The translations under genes and the position numbers were made by a program. Positions 41,560 through 54,368 of a DNA stretch of 64,000 nucleotides are shown piece by piece (the stretch's first letter is position 1; each line of letters opens with the position of its first letter). This DNA is from Pseudevernia furfuracea (lineage: Eukaryota > Ascomycota > Lecanoromycetes > Lecanorales > Parmeliaceae), in the NCBI GenBank assembly GCA_022315425.1, contig JAIUPT010000029.1, forward strand, positions 496,001-560,000, in the 5' to 3' direction. Under the pieces are notes generated by a model. The model was not told the origin of the DNA. It did not search any database and was given only the letters and a program-made list of their open reading frames with translations.

Positions 41560-42922
41560 AATAATAACAATATTTTAATTATTAATAAGCATTATTCGAT
41601 TGTCTGTTAGAAGATTTAGTATTTATCAAATTAATATTAACATTAAACTCTATAATGAAAGACTTCTTCGTTGAACGTTATCTTGCTGTGTCTCAGTTAT
41701 TAAAGTCTTACTTAGATCGATTCGAGAAAAGTCTTTTATAATTACGTTAAGCTAATTTTTATTATTACGAACTCTACTATCTCTTCTATTATAACTCTCT
41801 TATTCTCGAGCACGTTAGTATTAATTCTCTTATTTATTAACAATATTATTGATATTGCTTATTAAATTTAGACTTTTATCGAGATTATCGAGAAAGACTA
41901 AAAGATTTCTCGAGAGATAAAACTTATTTTTCTTTATATCACTATTAATTATTCTCGTTCGAATTTAATAGTTATAAGATTCAATCAAGCAGAGAAGCTC
42001 TTCTCTAAACATTAAGATTCGAATTTAACGTCTTTATAGCGTGCTGTTAAAGTCTTCGATAATCGCATTATCGACTTGAGAGCTATTCTAACTATGCAGC
42101 AATTCTTTAAACATTACGAATCTTCTTTAATAAATAATACGCTCGAGTTATCACGCTTTGTCTTTTCGCTTATTAAGTCGTTATCTCTTATAAGAATAGA
42201 ATCTGTTATTATATTAATAGACGAAGTTATATATAAACGATCAATTAAATTAGAGTTATTAATGACTTTAGAATTTTTAGAAGCATAGCTCGTCGAGCTT
42301 CGTATTATAATAACAGAGTTTCGTGTTATGTTAGAATTTTTTGAATTTTTAGAAGATCTCGAATCTTAAGAAGAGTTAAAATTAGTTAATAATAATATCG
42401 ACGATACGAAGCGATTTAATTCAGATAACGTTAATTATTTCGATTCTTTTTATAAAAGCAAGTTTATCGACACTATTCTTATAATAAAACATATCGATAA
42501 AAACATCTTTTTTCGTAACATTTATATCTTTATTAATCGAGTCAAAAACGTTACTCGTGTTAAGAATAATATATTATTAAGATAGAATCTTTAGATCTGT
42601 CTGAGAAACTTCGCTCTTATCTAATTTATTACTAAGCTTATCGAAAATAATAAGAGACTTATTATTTATAATATAGATAAGTGATATCGTTTATTATTAA
42701 CACGATGAAAATAATCTCGTATTTAAGATATGATAGTCTTGCTTCGTGAGAAGTACTTAATATAAAATGTTATTCGTTATCGAAAATTAAGAGAATACGC
42801 TTAAATTATTATACGAGTTATTTAAAATATAGATATAAGAATTATAAAAGATCATATATTACTTATTTAAAATAATCTTAACTTCGAGTTTTAACGAGAC
42901 ATTTTAGAATCTAAGACTATTA
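41560..42922 (+). pseudogene. Level-1 gag relic, 5' part
   Basis: Plus-strand fragments such as FSLIKSLSLIRIESVIILIDEVIYKRSIKLELLMT (42,165-42,270) correspond to the gag region of level 2 read on the minus strand near 56,700-56,850. The reading is interrupted by the level-2 insertion at 42,922. Confidence 0.7.
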
Positions 42923-43110
42923 TGTTAAGATAAGTATCATGATGTGAAAAGAAGATGTCTTTCCTGCTATCTAGAAATCTACCTAAGTGAGTATGAGAGA
43001 AGCTAGTACATATTTGATCTAGACTCTTCGAAAGCAAGAAAAGAGCCTTCTGCGGAAGGCTTTCGTCAGAAAAGAGTCTTCTGCGAAAGGCTTTCGCAGT
43101 GTACATATCA
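42923..43110 (-). repeat. Level-2 3' LTR
   Basis: 188 bp. It differs from the mate at 57,427-57,614 by about 14 transitions, split in both directions, and no transversions that I could see. It carries two hairpin units CTGCGAAAG-G-CTTTCGCAG at about 43,053-43,099. Confidence 0.92.
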
Positions 43111-46100
43111 AATGTCAATAAAGAAAAACAAAGTCAGCGTTCTCGTTGAGTAGCAATTAGCATAGAGCAAAATAGCATTCAAATTAATATCAAGTTAGAT
43201 CTGCAAAAGACTTTATACAGTCTTTCGCGATCTTCTTTTTTCTCGCTTAAGCGATTGCGATTGAGACGTAGTCTTAGTCAAGAGTGCTTATATAGTTCTA
43301 ATATCCTTGTCTCGACGTATTGTAAATAGTAATGCTTAACGACGTTCATATTCGACTATGAGCTCCTGTGTCTTTGATAGATTCTCGATCTTGTATTATA
43401 CATTATGCTCGTGTTCTCAGTTCTTTTAATATAACAAATACTCAGATTTGTCACGCGTGACTCTCTTACGTAAGATTCTATTAATCTCGATATTGTTCTC
43501 GTCGTTAGAGTCGCCTTCGTTATATACGAACGATGACTCCTTGTTGATCTTTCTCTTATACGAATCTGAGACATCTGTTATGATAACGACTGCTGACTCT
43601 AGGTGAGCTATGGAGATCACTGAGTGTATGCGTATGATAGATGAAAGCTGAAGGCGATACGCCAATAATTCAACCTTTGTTAAGATCTTAAAGGGACTCA
43701 CACGTTACTAAGATAGCTTACGATTAGAGAGACTCGAAATCGTATAATCATAATATAGCTTGAGATAGACTTCGTCTTCTTCTTTGAAACTCAGTGCTTG
43801 ATACTTAGTGTCGTACTTCGCTTTTATGAAGATAGACGCAAATGTTATAACATTATTCGACTTCTCTCGTTTGATTAAGCGAAGCTAACGAAAGACTTTC
43901 TCAGACAGATCTGCGTTATGAAGAAGCAGACTTATAACGTTATTGACTCTGAAGTCATAACATAACTCATTGAGAACTAGATTAGTAACACTGCTTGAGA
44001 AATTGTTGATAATTGTCTAAATGTATAACAAGATTTCATTTCACTCGACCTTAGAATTAGCAAAGAGATGAAATCGTAAGACTATTTCGACAGTCTAATT
44101 GATACGCTCAGACTAATCGTTCGTCTGGAAATAATAGACAGTGAAGATTAGAAACTTGACACCCAATTTGCTGAATATCTTCTTTTAGAAGATGAACATA
44201 AAGCGGGCATCTCTGTCGTTAATAATGCTTTTTGATACACCCCAGTCATGTTGTAGTAGAGCACGAAGTATCACTTCGATTCATTGCGAGGCGAATCAGA
44301 TCTCTTTGTCTGACACGATGAGGTTTCGTTTGATAGTCTTACATGTTATAATAAATAGGTAATCGTTTCTCGCCTTGATAGAAGATAGTGCGACGATGAA
44401 ATTCATTATTATAGTATGAAAAGAAATAAATAAAGCGATAATCGAAACAAGTGAATCGTAAGACTTATGTCTCTTGATCTGATTGAGTTGATAGACGGGA
44501 CAGTGTGCTATATAAATACGCAAGTTCTTGAATAGATATCGAATAAATATCGTGTGCGACAGTCTGTTATGACATCTGTGATAGTCTTCATGACTAGACA
44601 TATCATGTGCTTGCTCGAACATCTCTTGTTTCATTGACGACGATATGTAAAGACGTTATACGTTCTCGTTATTGATATAATAGATGAGACCCTCTCGTAG
44701 TCGAAATGATATATCAAATACAATCTTCGCTTCTGCGAAAGGGTTCGCTGCTTACGTAACAGATTCGTTCTCTACGAAAGAGTTTATTACTTGAATAACA
44801 GATTCGTCTTCTGCGAAAGAATTCGACGTGATATTCTCTATCGTCGTAGGCTTTAACATAGCGAGAAGCTTTTCTCAATGAGAGTTCTTAATGTAGCTCT
44901 GCTTCAGTCTTGCTCTAAAATTATTCGATATCTTCACAAGAATAGCGTGATAGACGAGCGATATCGTCTCGAAGAAGACGATTAAAGCCTTTGACAAGTC
45001 GATTTATGATTATTTCTCTATATTATCGTAGAGGATATCGAGTACTTCTCTCTCAAATCGATCTGACGATAGAGTGCTGACATCTTATGACGAGATGTTG
45101 AAATCTTATAATAGTCGTGATAGCGCATCAGACATCGTGTTAGACTTGTCAACTTTATGTCGAAGTTCGAGGTTGAAAGTCGATAGATATTGAGATGCAC
45201 GGACTAGACGAAGATTGAGTTTGTTAGTGCTTGTAGTATTAAGAGTTGTCTGCTTAGAAATAGATATCGCAGCAGAATAATTAGTGTAGACGATTATCGA
45301 GGGTCGCAAGTTGAACTTAATTATGTGTCGAATCTTTTTTACGACCCACACAGTGTCGACGACCTTTAACTTAGTTAGTTAGTAGTTGTGCTCAGCTGTA
45401 TTTAAACTTCTACTCAAAAACATAATTGACTAAACGTCGATTCGGGCTATTTTAGGGCCTTTGAGGATACGATCTTGCTTAATATAATAGATCATAACTG
45501 CAAATTCGAAACTCTTAGAGACATTTAAATCTATTAATAAGAGTCGAGTTCGATTATAATGTGTTAGAAAGAAGGGACTAGTAAAGGCTTGCTGAAGCTT
45601 ACGAAAGACTTTCGTTTCTGTCTCGATAGATATATAGAATAGTACTCTAATAACAGAACGCTTACGTGCTGATCTCTTGACATTAGCTTCTAAGTCTTTG
45701 ATAAGCATAATCTTACGTTCCTATAGTAAATTGATCAACTAAGCGTATCGAGGGATCGATGAACGAAGTTATTCTATGAGATCTAGAAAGATTTCAAGGT
45801 CTCGTAGTATCTCTGAAAATCGTAGACTGAAGATGACTTGAATCTTTTCTTAAGACGTCGATATGTCTAGATCGTCTACTCGTTGCCCCAGTAGAATAAC
45901 GAAGAAATAGTCGATATATGACTTAATAGATAACAGGCTAACTCGCTTGCTGCGAAAGAGTTCAAAGATCTGACGTAAGTAATTGAGATGCTCTTATAGA
46001 GTGTGAGAGAAAATAATGATATCATTAACGAATGCTTTGACAAAATCTTTGAATGACCTTAGCATAGCGTCTGTCTGTCTCTGAATATATGAGAGTGATT

Positions 46101-46772
46101 CTTTGTACCTTATCAAGGCAATAGTAGATTTCTTCTGTTCTCTGTGAGAGACTATTATAAACTTATAACGATCGTTGCGTGCAATAAGAAACTAATAAAA
46201 TCATCTCACAGCGTCGATAGTGAATAGATAAGCATATTTCAGTAGCAAGACAATAATGTCTGACTGTAGCGATAGCGAATAAGAATCTGTCTTCGAGATC
46301 TTATTGAGTTCGCGAATGTTTATCATTACACGTCCCTTGCGATCGTTAGTCGTATCTCTTCAGATCACGAACATTGAATAACTGAATAATATAAGCTGAG
46401 TAGATTATATCATCTTTTCTTATTCGTGTAGTTTGTCGAATATAGCGTCAATAATCTTCTTATTCTTCTGCTCTACTGAATATATCTTGATAGTCTTAAA
46501 TGCTACGTCAGACTTTAGCGATATAAGTATTTATTTCTCCTCTGAAATATTCACAGTCTAACTCTAATCAATAAAAAGATTCTAATACTCGTCGAGTAGC
46601 TATATTAGAGATTCGATTATCTCAGACTTCTTATAGACTGTCACTTCATTCGACATGACATGTTTCAAGCGCGAGTCTATGATGACAGTTATGCTATCTG
46701 TGAAAGACTTCGATAACGAGATCGTCTGACTAAGGATTGTCGTCTGGCTAAGGGTGTCTGCGAAAGACTTTC
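43111..46772 (-). pseudogene. Level-2 pol relic: RT, RNase H, integrase, C-terminal linker
   Basis: Minus-strand landmarks: degenerate RT active site VNDIIIFSHT at about 46,011-46,045 (YIDD expected); RNase H region (45,430-45,708 and 45,106-45,351, with YTNYSAAISISKQTT and later HKVDKSNTMSDALSRLL); integrase zinc-binding region with HEDYHRCHNRL and YIAHCPVYQLNQIKRHKSY at 44,450-44,610; and the post-integrase FKILTKVELLAYRLQL...IRIHSVISIAHLE near 43,600-43,700. Stops interrupt all parts. Confidence 0.85.
44729..44825 (-). repeat. 39-bp tandem repeat inside level-2 pol
   Basis: Three units with CGAAAG at 44,736, 44,775 and 44,814, an exact 39-bp period. On the minus strand the unit encodes Ser/Pro-Phe-Ala-Glu-type peptides between RNase H and integrase. 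The same position in level 1 (about 61,149-61,290) carries a 42-bp-period version. Confidence 0.75.
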
Positions 46773-47041
46773 TGTTAGCAGCGGGACCAAGAGGACAGCT
46801 GTCGCATGAGCCCGGGGGTTGCCGAGCGTAACCGGATCGCTTGGCATACGCATGCCAAGCGGATCCTTGGCGTGAGAAGCTTAAGAGGGCCATGCCCCGA
46901 AGTTTCCCATTTTCCTTCCTTAAGAATTAGTCTTACTATTAGATATACTATACACAATATATATATCTTCGCTAAGTTCACATTGCTACACAACCCTAGC
47001 CTGTCTACATATATATCTATATTATATAAGCCAGTCTAACA
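46773..47041 (+). repeat. Level-3 5' LTR, little mutated
   Basis: 269 bp that retains many CC, GG and CA dinucleotides (GAGCCCGGGGGTTGCC, ATGCCCCGAAG). It acts as the reference state against which the 3' LTR shows only C-to-T and G-to-A changes. Confidence 0.95.
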
Positions 47042-47155
47042 ATTCTAATTCTTCTTCTCATCGAGAGGTAGCGATTCGGACTTAGTATAATAACAATCAC
47101 TCGCTCGCAATCGCAACGTATCAGAAACGGAGCAGGTTCATTCAACTCGCACATC

Positions 47156-47572
47156 ATGTCTGAAGAACAGTCACAGACAGTGAACCTAAACGAACCAGAT
47201 CATATCTCTAACGTGGACTTTGAGGGTCAAAGACAATCGACACCTGCTTCGGAAGACGATGTTGTCGACCTAACTTTGAACGAGCGATTGACTCAGATAA
47301 CTCAACGTCGAGATCAGTTATTAAAAAGACGACAACTGAATGACATCAACGAAGAGATCAATGCCCTTCAACGAGGTGAATCGCCAGGTGAACGAAATCA
47401 AGGCGATGTCGAATCGAACACGTCGAATGTTCGTCGTGACTCTTCTAATGCCCGAGCAGAGTCAAAACGTTATTCGAATATTAAATTAACACATGTCACA
47501 AAACGACGAAGTGTTAAATCAAAGAATCTTGATGATTATCATAGCAAATCGAGACGAGAGCATCGTGACTAA
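47156..47572 (+). pseudogene. Level-3 gag, N-terminal part
   Basis: 138-codon open frame starting MSEEQSQTVNLNEPDH, hydrophilic with coiled-coil-like LNERLTQITQRRDQLLKRRQL. It ends at a TAA just where AT-rich hypermutated sequence begins. The downstream frame continues with stops to a zinc-knuckle remnant at about 48,243-48,285 (YNCQKKRHYANEY), in which two Cys positions are now Tyr. Confidence 0.8.
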
Positions 47573-48239
47573 ATACGAGACGTCGAAGTTGCATTTATGA
47601 ATGTCTTAGCGTATTTTCTGAACGATCACGATAAAATTGTTTAATATATGCAATTTCTAGCGAGAGACCTCAAGAAATAGTGATATAACGAACGAGAAAA
47701 GAACCCGATCAAGATAGAAAGCTGAGATTACTTCGTCTCTTTTCTACTTAACAAAATATAGAATTCAATTAATCGATAGCTGAAGATAAATATGATTTAT
47801 ACAGATGCGCGGCAAAGATCATCTCAATTAGTAACTTAATTTGAGATCTATCTTTTTAGTCTTGAGATATAATTATCGTCGTCGAATGAAATTCAACGAG
47901 TTGCGACGTTGATAACGAGACTTCTTTCAAAATTCCAAGACGACATCACTCGCACGAGATAAATAGTCTCGACGCGAGAAGATCTTATCGCTCAGACTAC
48001 TCGTCTGGAAAATACGAATAAGAGAGTTAACGCACGCTCATTACATGATAGACGAGACACAAACGATATCGACTCGAATACGAATCAAAGACGAAACAAA
48101 GAAAATAAGAAAGAAAATAAACTTAATAACAATAAACGAGCGACGCAATCTCGTAAGAATAAAAAAGCGAATGCTTCGCGTCGCTCAAACGAAGATGAAT
48201 CTCGAGACAAAACGTCGAAAAGCAAGAAATATCTGAAGA

Positions 48240-51200
48240 TAGTCGAATATTATAACTGTCAAAAGAAGAGACATTACGCAAACGAATATCGATAATCTAA
48301 GACAGACGACGTTAATCGTGTATCTATCGATGACGTTAAAAACATTAATATTCATATTATCGAGTTATCTTCGTCGAGAAAAGAAAGATTCTCGTCGAAG
48401 ACTTCTTAACGACGAGGGCAAAACAAGAAGTTATTTCGACACCCAGTATAATTTTCTTAAAAAAAGTGATTGCAGAAGATCGAGAAGCAATTCTAATGTC
48501 GACTTCGACATAATTTGACAACGAGGTCGAAGTTAATGTGATTGATCAGCGCTTTGCTCTCGAATATAATCTCGAATCAGTCGAAGCGCCTTTGTCAAGT
48601 GTCAAATGAATAAATGACAACACGATCTTTTGTTATGTCGTCTATCTTGTACACTATAAGTTATAAGATAGTTGAAGTTATATAAAGCGATGTTCGCACA
48701 TCTTTTATGTTATCATAAAAGAAGACAATTTATTCTTTATATTAAAGCTGTCAGCATTAATAGATGAAGATATCGTGATTAACATTGTTAAGAGAATCTA
48801 ACGCTTTAATGTCGATACGTATACGTATAAGATACTCTTATCTCAAGATTTTGCTAACGCATTAAAGAAAGAAAAGTTAGTGTATACTTTAGTAATCACA
48901 GATATTTTTGATGCGCGAGCAAGGGAATATCACATTAACGAAGTCTTAACGAACATATTATAATCGTAGATCGCAGACGCTGCCTCAAAATTGTTAGAGA
49001 AGTTGCGCGAATACGAAGACGTATTTTTAATCGAAGAAGTCGATCGACTTTCGTCGCACGAAGAACGTGATTATGTCATTGAGACTACAGCGAAATCATT
49101 ATTTGATTCACTATATAATCTATCTAATATCGAGTTAACGACACTGAGAACATATCTAGACGATATCTTAACGAAAGGCTGAATTTAGTATTCAACGAGC
49201 TCAGCAGAGTTTTCTATTCTTTTCGTATCAAAAAAGAATAACGACTTGCGACTATGTGTCGACTATCGAGAATTGAACAAAGTCACGATAAAAAATCGTT
49301 ATCTCTTATCTTTGATTAGTGAGACTCTAGATCGTCTAAATGAAGTCAAGAGATTCATAAAATTGAATCTCAAGAATGCGTATTATCGTATTCGAATTCG
49401 CAAGGGCGATGAGTGAAAGACTGCGTTTCGTACGCGTTATGATCACTTTGAGTACTTGATAATGTTATTTGACCTAATCAACGCCTCTGCGACCTTTCAG
49501 ACTTATATTAACAAGTCGTTAACGGGTCTAATTAACAATTTTTGCGTTGTTTATCTTGACGATATTTTAATTTATTCGAGTTCGTAAGAAGAATATTTAG
49601 ATTATATCAAGCAAGTGCTTGAGAGACTAAGACGTTTTAGTCTGTACGCAAGTTTGAAGAAATGTGAGTTCTTTATCATAGAAGTCGAATTTTTAGACTT
49701 TATAATGTTCATCGATAACGTCGCAATGAACAAACGCAGAGTGAAAGCAATTCAGAAGTAATCGAGATCTAAGTTCTTTCACGAGATGTAGATCTTTTTA
49801 AACTTTGTGAATTTTTATCGAAGATTCATTTATTACTATTCTTAAATTGTCGAATTACTTATAAACTTGCTCAAGAAAAGTATCAAGGAAATCAAGATAG
49901 AATCTTTTGATTGACCCATTGAGACGAAGAAGACATTTCGACGACTTCGCGAAGTCTTTACGAAAGCGCCCCTTCTATGTCACTTTGATTTAGAACTTTC
50001 TATTAGAGTGAAAACGGATGCTTTAGATTTCGACTTAACAGATATTTTGACCCAGTTACAAAATAACAATAAGCAATGACATTTAGTTACATTTTATTCT
50101 CGAAAAATGATTTCTATAGAGCGAAACTATGAGACTCATAATTAGAAGCTACTCGTTATCGTAACGATCTTCAAATAGTGACGTTATTATTTGAAAGAAA
50201 GTTTTCATTCTGTGAAAGTACTTACGAATCATAATAATCTAAAGTACTTTATGAAAATGACGAGTTTGAATAAGCGACAAGTCAGGTGAGCAATAAAGTT
50301 ATCAATGTTTGATTTTTTCATTATACACAGATCAGAAAAGACAAACTCAGTCGATGCGTCGTCAAGACGATCTGATTATAAGAGTGAAAACGAGTCGCTA
50401 AATCGACTGTTATTAACGTTATAACAGAAATTAACAGCGATAGAAGATCTAATAAGTTTCATATTTGCTGTTATTCGAATAGCGTATGGGCAAGATAAGA
50501 ATTATAAGCATACGAAGCGCAGCTCAAACGTTAAGCCTCTCTTTGTGATATATAGTCTAGACGTGAATATATAGTATAATCTAGTGACTGACAATAAAAA
50601 AGAAGTGACTGCTCAGAAGATAACACTTATAAATTTGATAATAGCTGCAATTTAAGAGACTCATCTTAATGTTATATATTCTTCGAGACTTAAAGAATCT
50701 TCAACTGCGAGAGTAGAGAGTTCAAGCGAGATACTTATTTAAAGTACACGTAACGTAGCTATCGCGCAGCTTAACTCTATTACTGAGACTGTTGATTACA
50801 AATAGCTCGTCTCACGCTCAGTAGTTCACATTGCGATAATAAGCGAAACGATATATGATCTCAGTAGCAAGTTCATCTTCGAGCTTATTAAAGCACTTCA
50901 GCTGAAAGACTCTTATATTCAATAGCGAAGAGAAGACGAAGCGCAGAACAAGCGAAAGAGTGACGTCGAAGCTTAAATATGAAATAGTCAGAGACTATTA
51001 AAATACAAGAACATGTTATACGTCCTCGAAGAGACTTTCGTCCGCGAAGAGCTATTGAGACGTTATCATGATGATCTCTTGACGAGACATTTCGATGTCG
51101 ACAAGACACTGAAACTGATAACTAGAAAATACTATTAAGATAGTATTAAGGCAGACGTGAAATCATATATGAATATATATAATATCTATCAGAGAGTGAA

Positions 51201-52260
51201 GGTGAAGCGACATCGTTCACATAACGAGCTAAGTGCGCTTTTTTAATCAAGTCGTCCTTGAAAGAAAATTACGATGAATTTCATCACGAATCTTTCTTCA
51301 AGTCGACGCAGAGACTGCGTTTACGATGCGATTCTTATAATCGTCGATAGATACATCAAAATGATAAGATATCTATCAATCACAAAGAAAATCAATGTCT
51401 TCGATCTCGAACAGCTGCTCATAAAAGAAATCTTTCTTCGATTTGACTCATCAGAGAGTATAGTCACTAATCGTGATTCTATGTTTATGAGTGCGTTTTG
51501 ATCGCAAGTCTGTTATCAAATGAAAATGAAACGTAGACTAAGCACTATCTTTTATTCTCAAACTAATGACCAAATCGAACGACAAAATCAAATCTTAAAA
51601 CACTATCTTCGAGTTTTTTGCAACGAGCAACAAAACGACTGAGCGAATTTATTATTTATAGCCGAGTATATCTATCAACAAAGTCAACATAAGACGTTAG
51701 ATTACAGTTTATTCTATGCAATGTATAACTACAATCTCGACTTTGAATTGAGAATCGAGAACGATTCTTCTCAAGAGGAGATATCAGCAGCGAAAGAACG
51801 TGTGAAAGAAATTTATACGTTATAAGAAGAGCTTACGAAACGTTAACAAAAAGTATTCGAATCGTAAGCGAAAACGTATAACAAAAAGCATTAAGCACAA
51901 TTCTTTTAGAAAGAAGACTTGATAATGTTATTAATCAAGAATCTCAAACAAAAACGATCAAACAAGAAGCTTTCGAACAAGATAATTAATCTATTTATTA
52001 TTCGAAATATCGTAGACAAGCAAGCTTATCGATTAACGCTTTCGTCAATCTATCGCATATATAACGTTTTTCATATGTCACTACTAAAACTCTATCGTCG
52101 TAGAGATAATAGCACGATATTAGTATACACAGTAGCGAAATTAATAGATGATAAAGAAGAATAAGAGATCGAAAAGATCTTAAACAAGCGAAAGCGCAAG
52201 GGTGAAATAAAATATCTTATTCGTTAGACTGAGTATTCTTATAAGTATAATTAATGAGTA
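48240..52260 (+). pseudogene. Level-3 zinc knuckle and pol relic with chromodomain
   Basis: Readable order on +: damaged CCHC knuckle (about 48,243); RT with LCVDYRELNKVTIKNRY, then NASATFQTYINK, and the intact active-site string VVYLDDILIYS at 49,546-49,578; RNase H (HLVTFYSRKM, then SVDASSRRSDY); integrase (LLRRYHDDLLTRHF, then MNFITNLSSSRRRDCVYDAILIIVDR, QTNDQIERQNQIL); and a chromodomain remnant (EIEKILNKRKRKGEIKYLIR, then a stop where Trp is expected) at about 52,166-52,230. Numerous stops replace Trp and Gln codons. Confidence 0.9.
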
Positions 52261-54094
52261 TTAGAGAAAGATATAAAACATTCGCAAAAGCTACGAGACG
52301 CTTTCGAAAAGTCAAAGAAGCGAAGACGAAGAGTACAATAGATGAATAAAAGATAATATTTCGAAGAATAACGATTCTAAAATTGCTCGAAGACATCGTA
52401 ACAAAAAAAGGTGTTTAAAGATCAAAGAGAATCGAAAAAATACAATTTACAAGCAGCGTAGAGTATATCTATTATATCTAACTCGAAGATTAGACGCATC
52501 AAAGATGTCGACGCAAGGTCAGATTACTTCGCCTCTTGCATTATCTCGTCTTCGTTCACTCAATTGCTCTCGTCATTATTCTTATTCTCGTTCTTCTTCT
52601 CCTTCTCGTTCGCATCAACCTTTTAAATAATGATATTCATATTTAATTTCTTTAACTCTTTAGCTCTAGCAGCGACGAAACTAGAGAAAGAGACGACGGG
52701 AGACGTAGAAAAGACGAAGACTTCGTCGAGAAAAGACGATTCGAAGGCGTTAACCTCGTCGACGAAGACCTCGTTCTTATCGTTATCATTAACTTCGTGA
52801 TTGCGATTACTGCTGCTGCTGCTGCTGAGGCCGTCGTTGACGTCGTTCTTCGTCGACGAAGGAGAATCGTTAGGTTTCGAAGACGTCTTTAAGTTCATGA
52901 GGAGCAGATCTATCTAGCGAATCGTTAACGCAGCTGTTACGTGCTCGAAACGTCTATTGAACGTGAGAAAAATATATTCTCAATCGAAGAATATCGTAAA
53001 TGCTCTTCAAAACCGTATCAATTCGTCGAAGCGACTTAACTTGATTTAGTTAAATCGTTAATGCGTTCGACTTTTTCTTCCTTTCGAGACGATTCTAAAC
53101 TCGCTCGTAACGAGATAACTTAGCGTCGAAGAATTTCACGCAGATAGTCAAAAACGACCTGCTAACATATTGTGAATACTTATGCACTCACTCGCGGCGA
53201 ATAATTCGCTCGCGATAGACGCGGCGCCGTAATAGATTATTCGTTAGATATTTAATCTCTCACGCAGAGAGGATCTTAAATTGAGATTAATAGACGCTTC
53301 AGCTATATTTGAATTATGAATTATATATGTTTACGTACGAACTCATAATCGGCTCGCAGGCCGACGCAGTGAATATACTTTCGTAGCATCTCTTTCGTCT
53401 TCGCGAAGATAATATCACAACTATTCAAAACATGTTAATTCGCTATTCGAAGACAACGACAATAGAAGTTCTCAATCAACGCCTTTATTCGCACGAAGAA
53501 TCGATTAGCAATGTTATAAGAATAGAGCTGCAAACGTGTTAGAAACGCACGCGAAATCACGATTAATTCAACTTATCGTAGAACGAAAGAGAACGTAGGT
53601 CGAAAAATCAAGCGTCGAAAAAATCTAAGTAGTCATAATCAAACAGATAACACGACAATGTTTAGTGTAAATACAAAGAATATAATGTCTACGTTTAATA
53701 GCTGTGAATCAAAAAAAAGAGAAATGTGTTTTGCTGAAAGCAAAAGTTTGAAAAAACAAACTTATACACAGCTCACGACTAGCGCATAGCAATTATTTAC
53801 GTCGCGTATTCATAACGACGACGACGCGACAGCGCAACTCACGATTCAAACAATAAGAAATATCAACAACGTCAACAAACTTTACGTCGTCTACGACTTT
53901 ACGAACATTTTTATTTTCATGCGCAAGGCGTAAAGATATCACAGTCTACGCATTTTAAATTGAGATTTATAATGTTAGCGCGAAGCTGATCTGAAAGAAC
54001 TCTTTTCCTTATGTTTTCTCTGAGGTTTGAAGGGTTTTAATGAGTCTGTTCAGAGCAATGAATTCGAGAACGAATCTTTGAAGGAAGAAGGTCA
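52261..54094. other. Level-3 long region between chromodomain and 3' LTR
   Basis: 1.8 kb with no pol domain, ending at the polypurine tract. The best open frame is antisense (52,623-52,898 on -; 91 aa, Ser/Asn/Asp-rich, starting MNLKTSSKPNDSPSS). I cannot say whether it is a real antisense gene or chance. Confidence 0.45.
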
Positions 54095-54363
54095 TGTTAG
54101 TAGCGAGATCAAGAGAATAGCTGTCGTATGAGTTCGAGGGTTGTCGAGCGTAATCGAATCGCTTGATATACGCATATCAAGCGGATCCTTGACGTGAGAA
54201 GCTTAAGAGGATCATGTTTCAAAGTTTCTCATTTTCCTTTCTTAAGAATTAGTCTTACTATTAGATATACTATACATAATATATATATCTTCGCTAAGTT
54301 TATATTGCTACACAATTCTAGCCTATCTACATATATATCTATATTATATAAGTCAGTCTAACA
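54095..54363 (+). repeat. Level-3 3' LTR, heavily mutated
   Basis: Same 269-bp length as the 5' LTR with no indels. It has 32 substitutions, every one in the C-to-T or G-to-A direction relative to the 5' LTR. Confidence 0.95.
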
Positions 54364-54368
54364 CTTTC

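Larger units (their letters stand above)
46773..54363 (+). mobile_element. Inner chromodomain Gypsy LTR retrotransposon (nest level 3, youngest)
   Basis: 7,591 bp, with two 269-bp LTRs starting TGTTAG and ending CTAACA and a perfect 5-bp target duplication CTTTC (46768-46772 and 54364-54368). A purine-rich tract (GAAGGAAGAAGG) precedes the 3' LTR. Gag, RT, RNase H, integrase and a chromodomain follow in chromovirus order on +. Coding capacity is destroyed after the first part of gag. It inserted between the protease and RT regions of level 2. Confidence 0.95.

Noticed and set aside
42923..43110. Possible MITE with hairpin structure
   Set aside because: An equal-length partner at 57,427-57,614, flanking TATTA on the outer sides and pol domains between show that it is an LTR.
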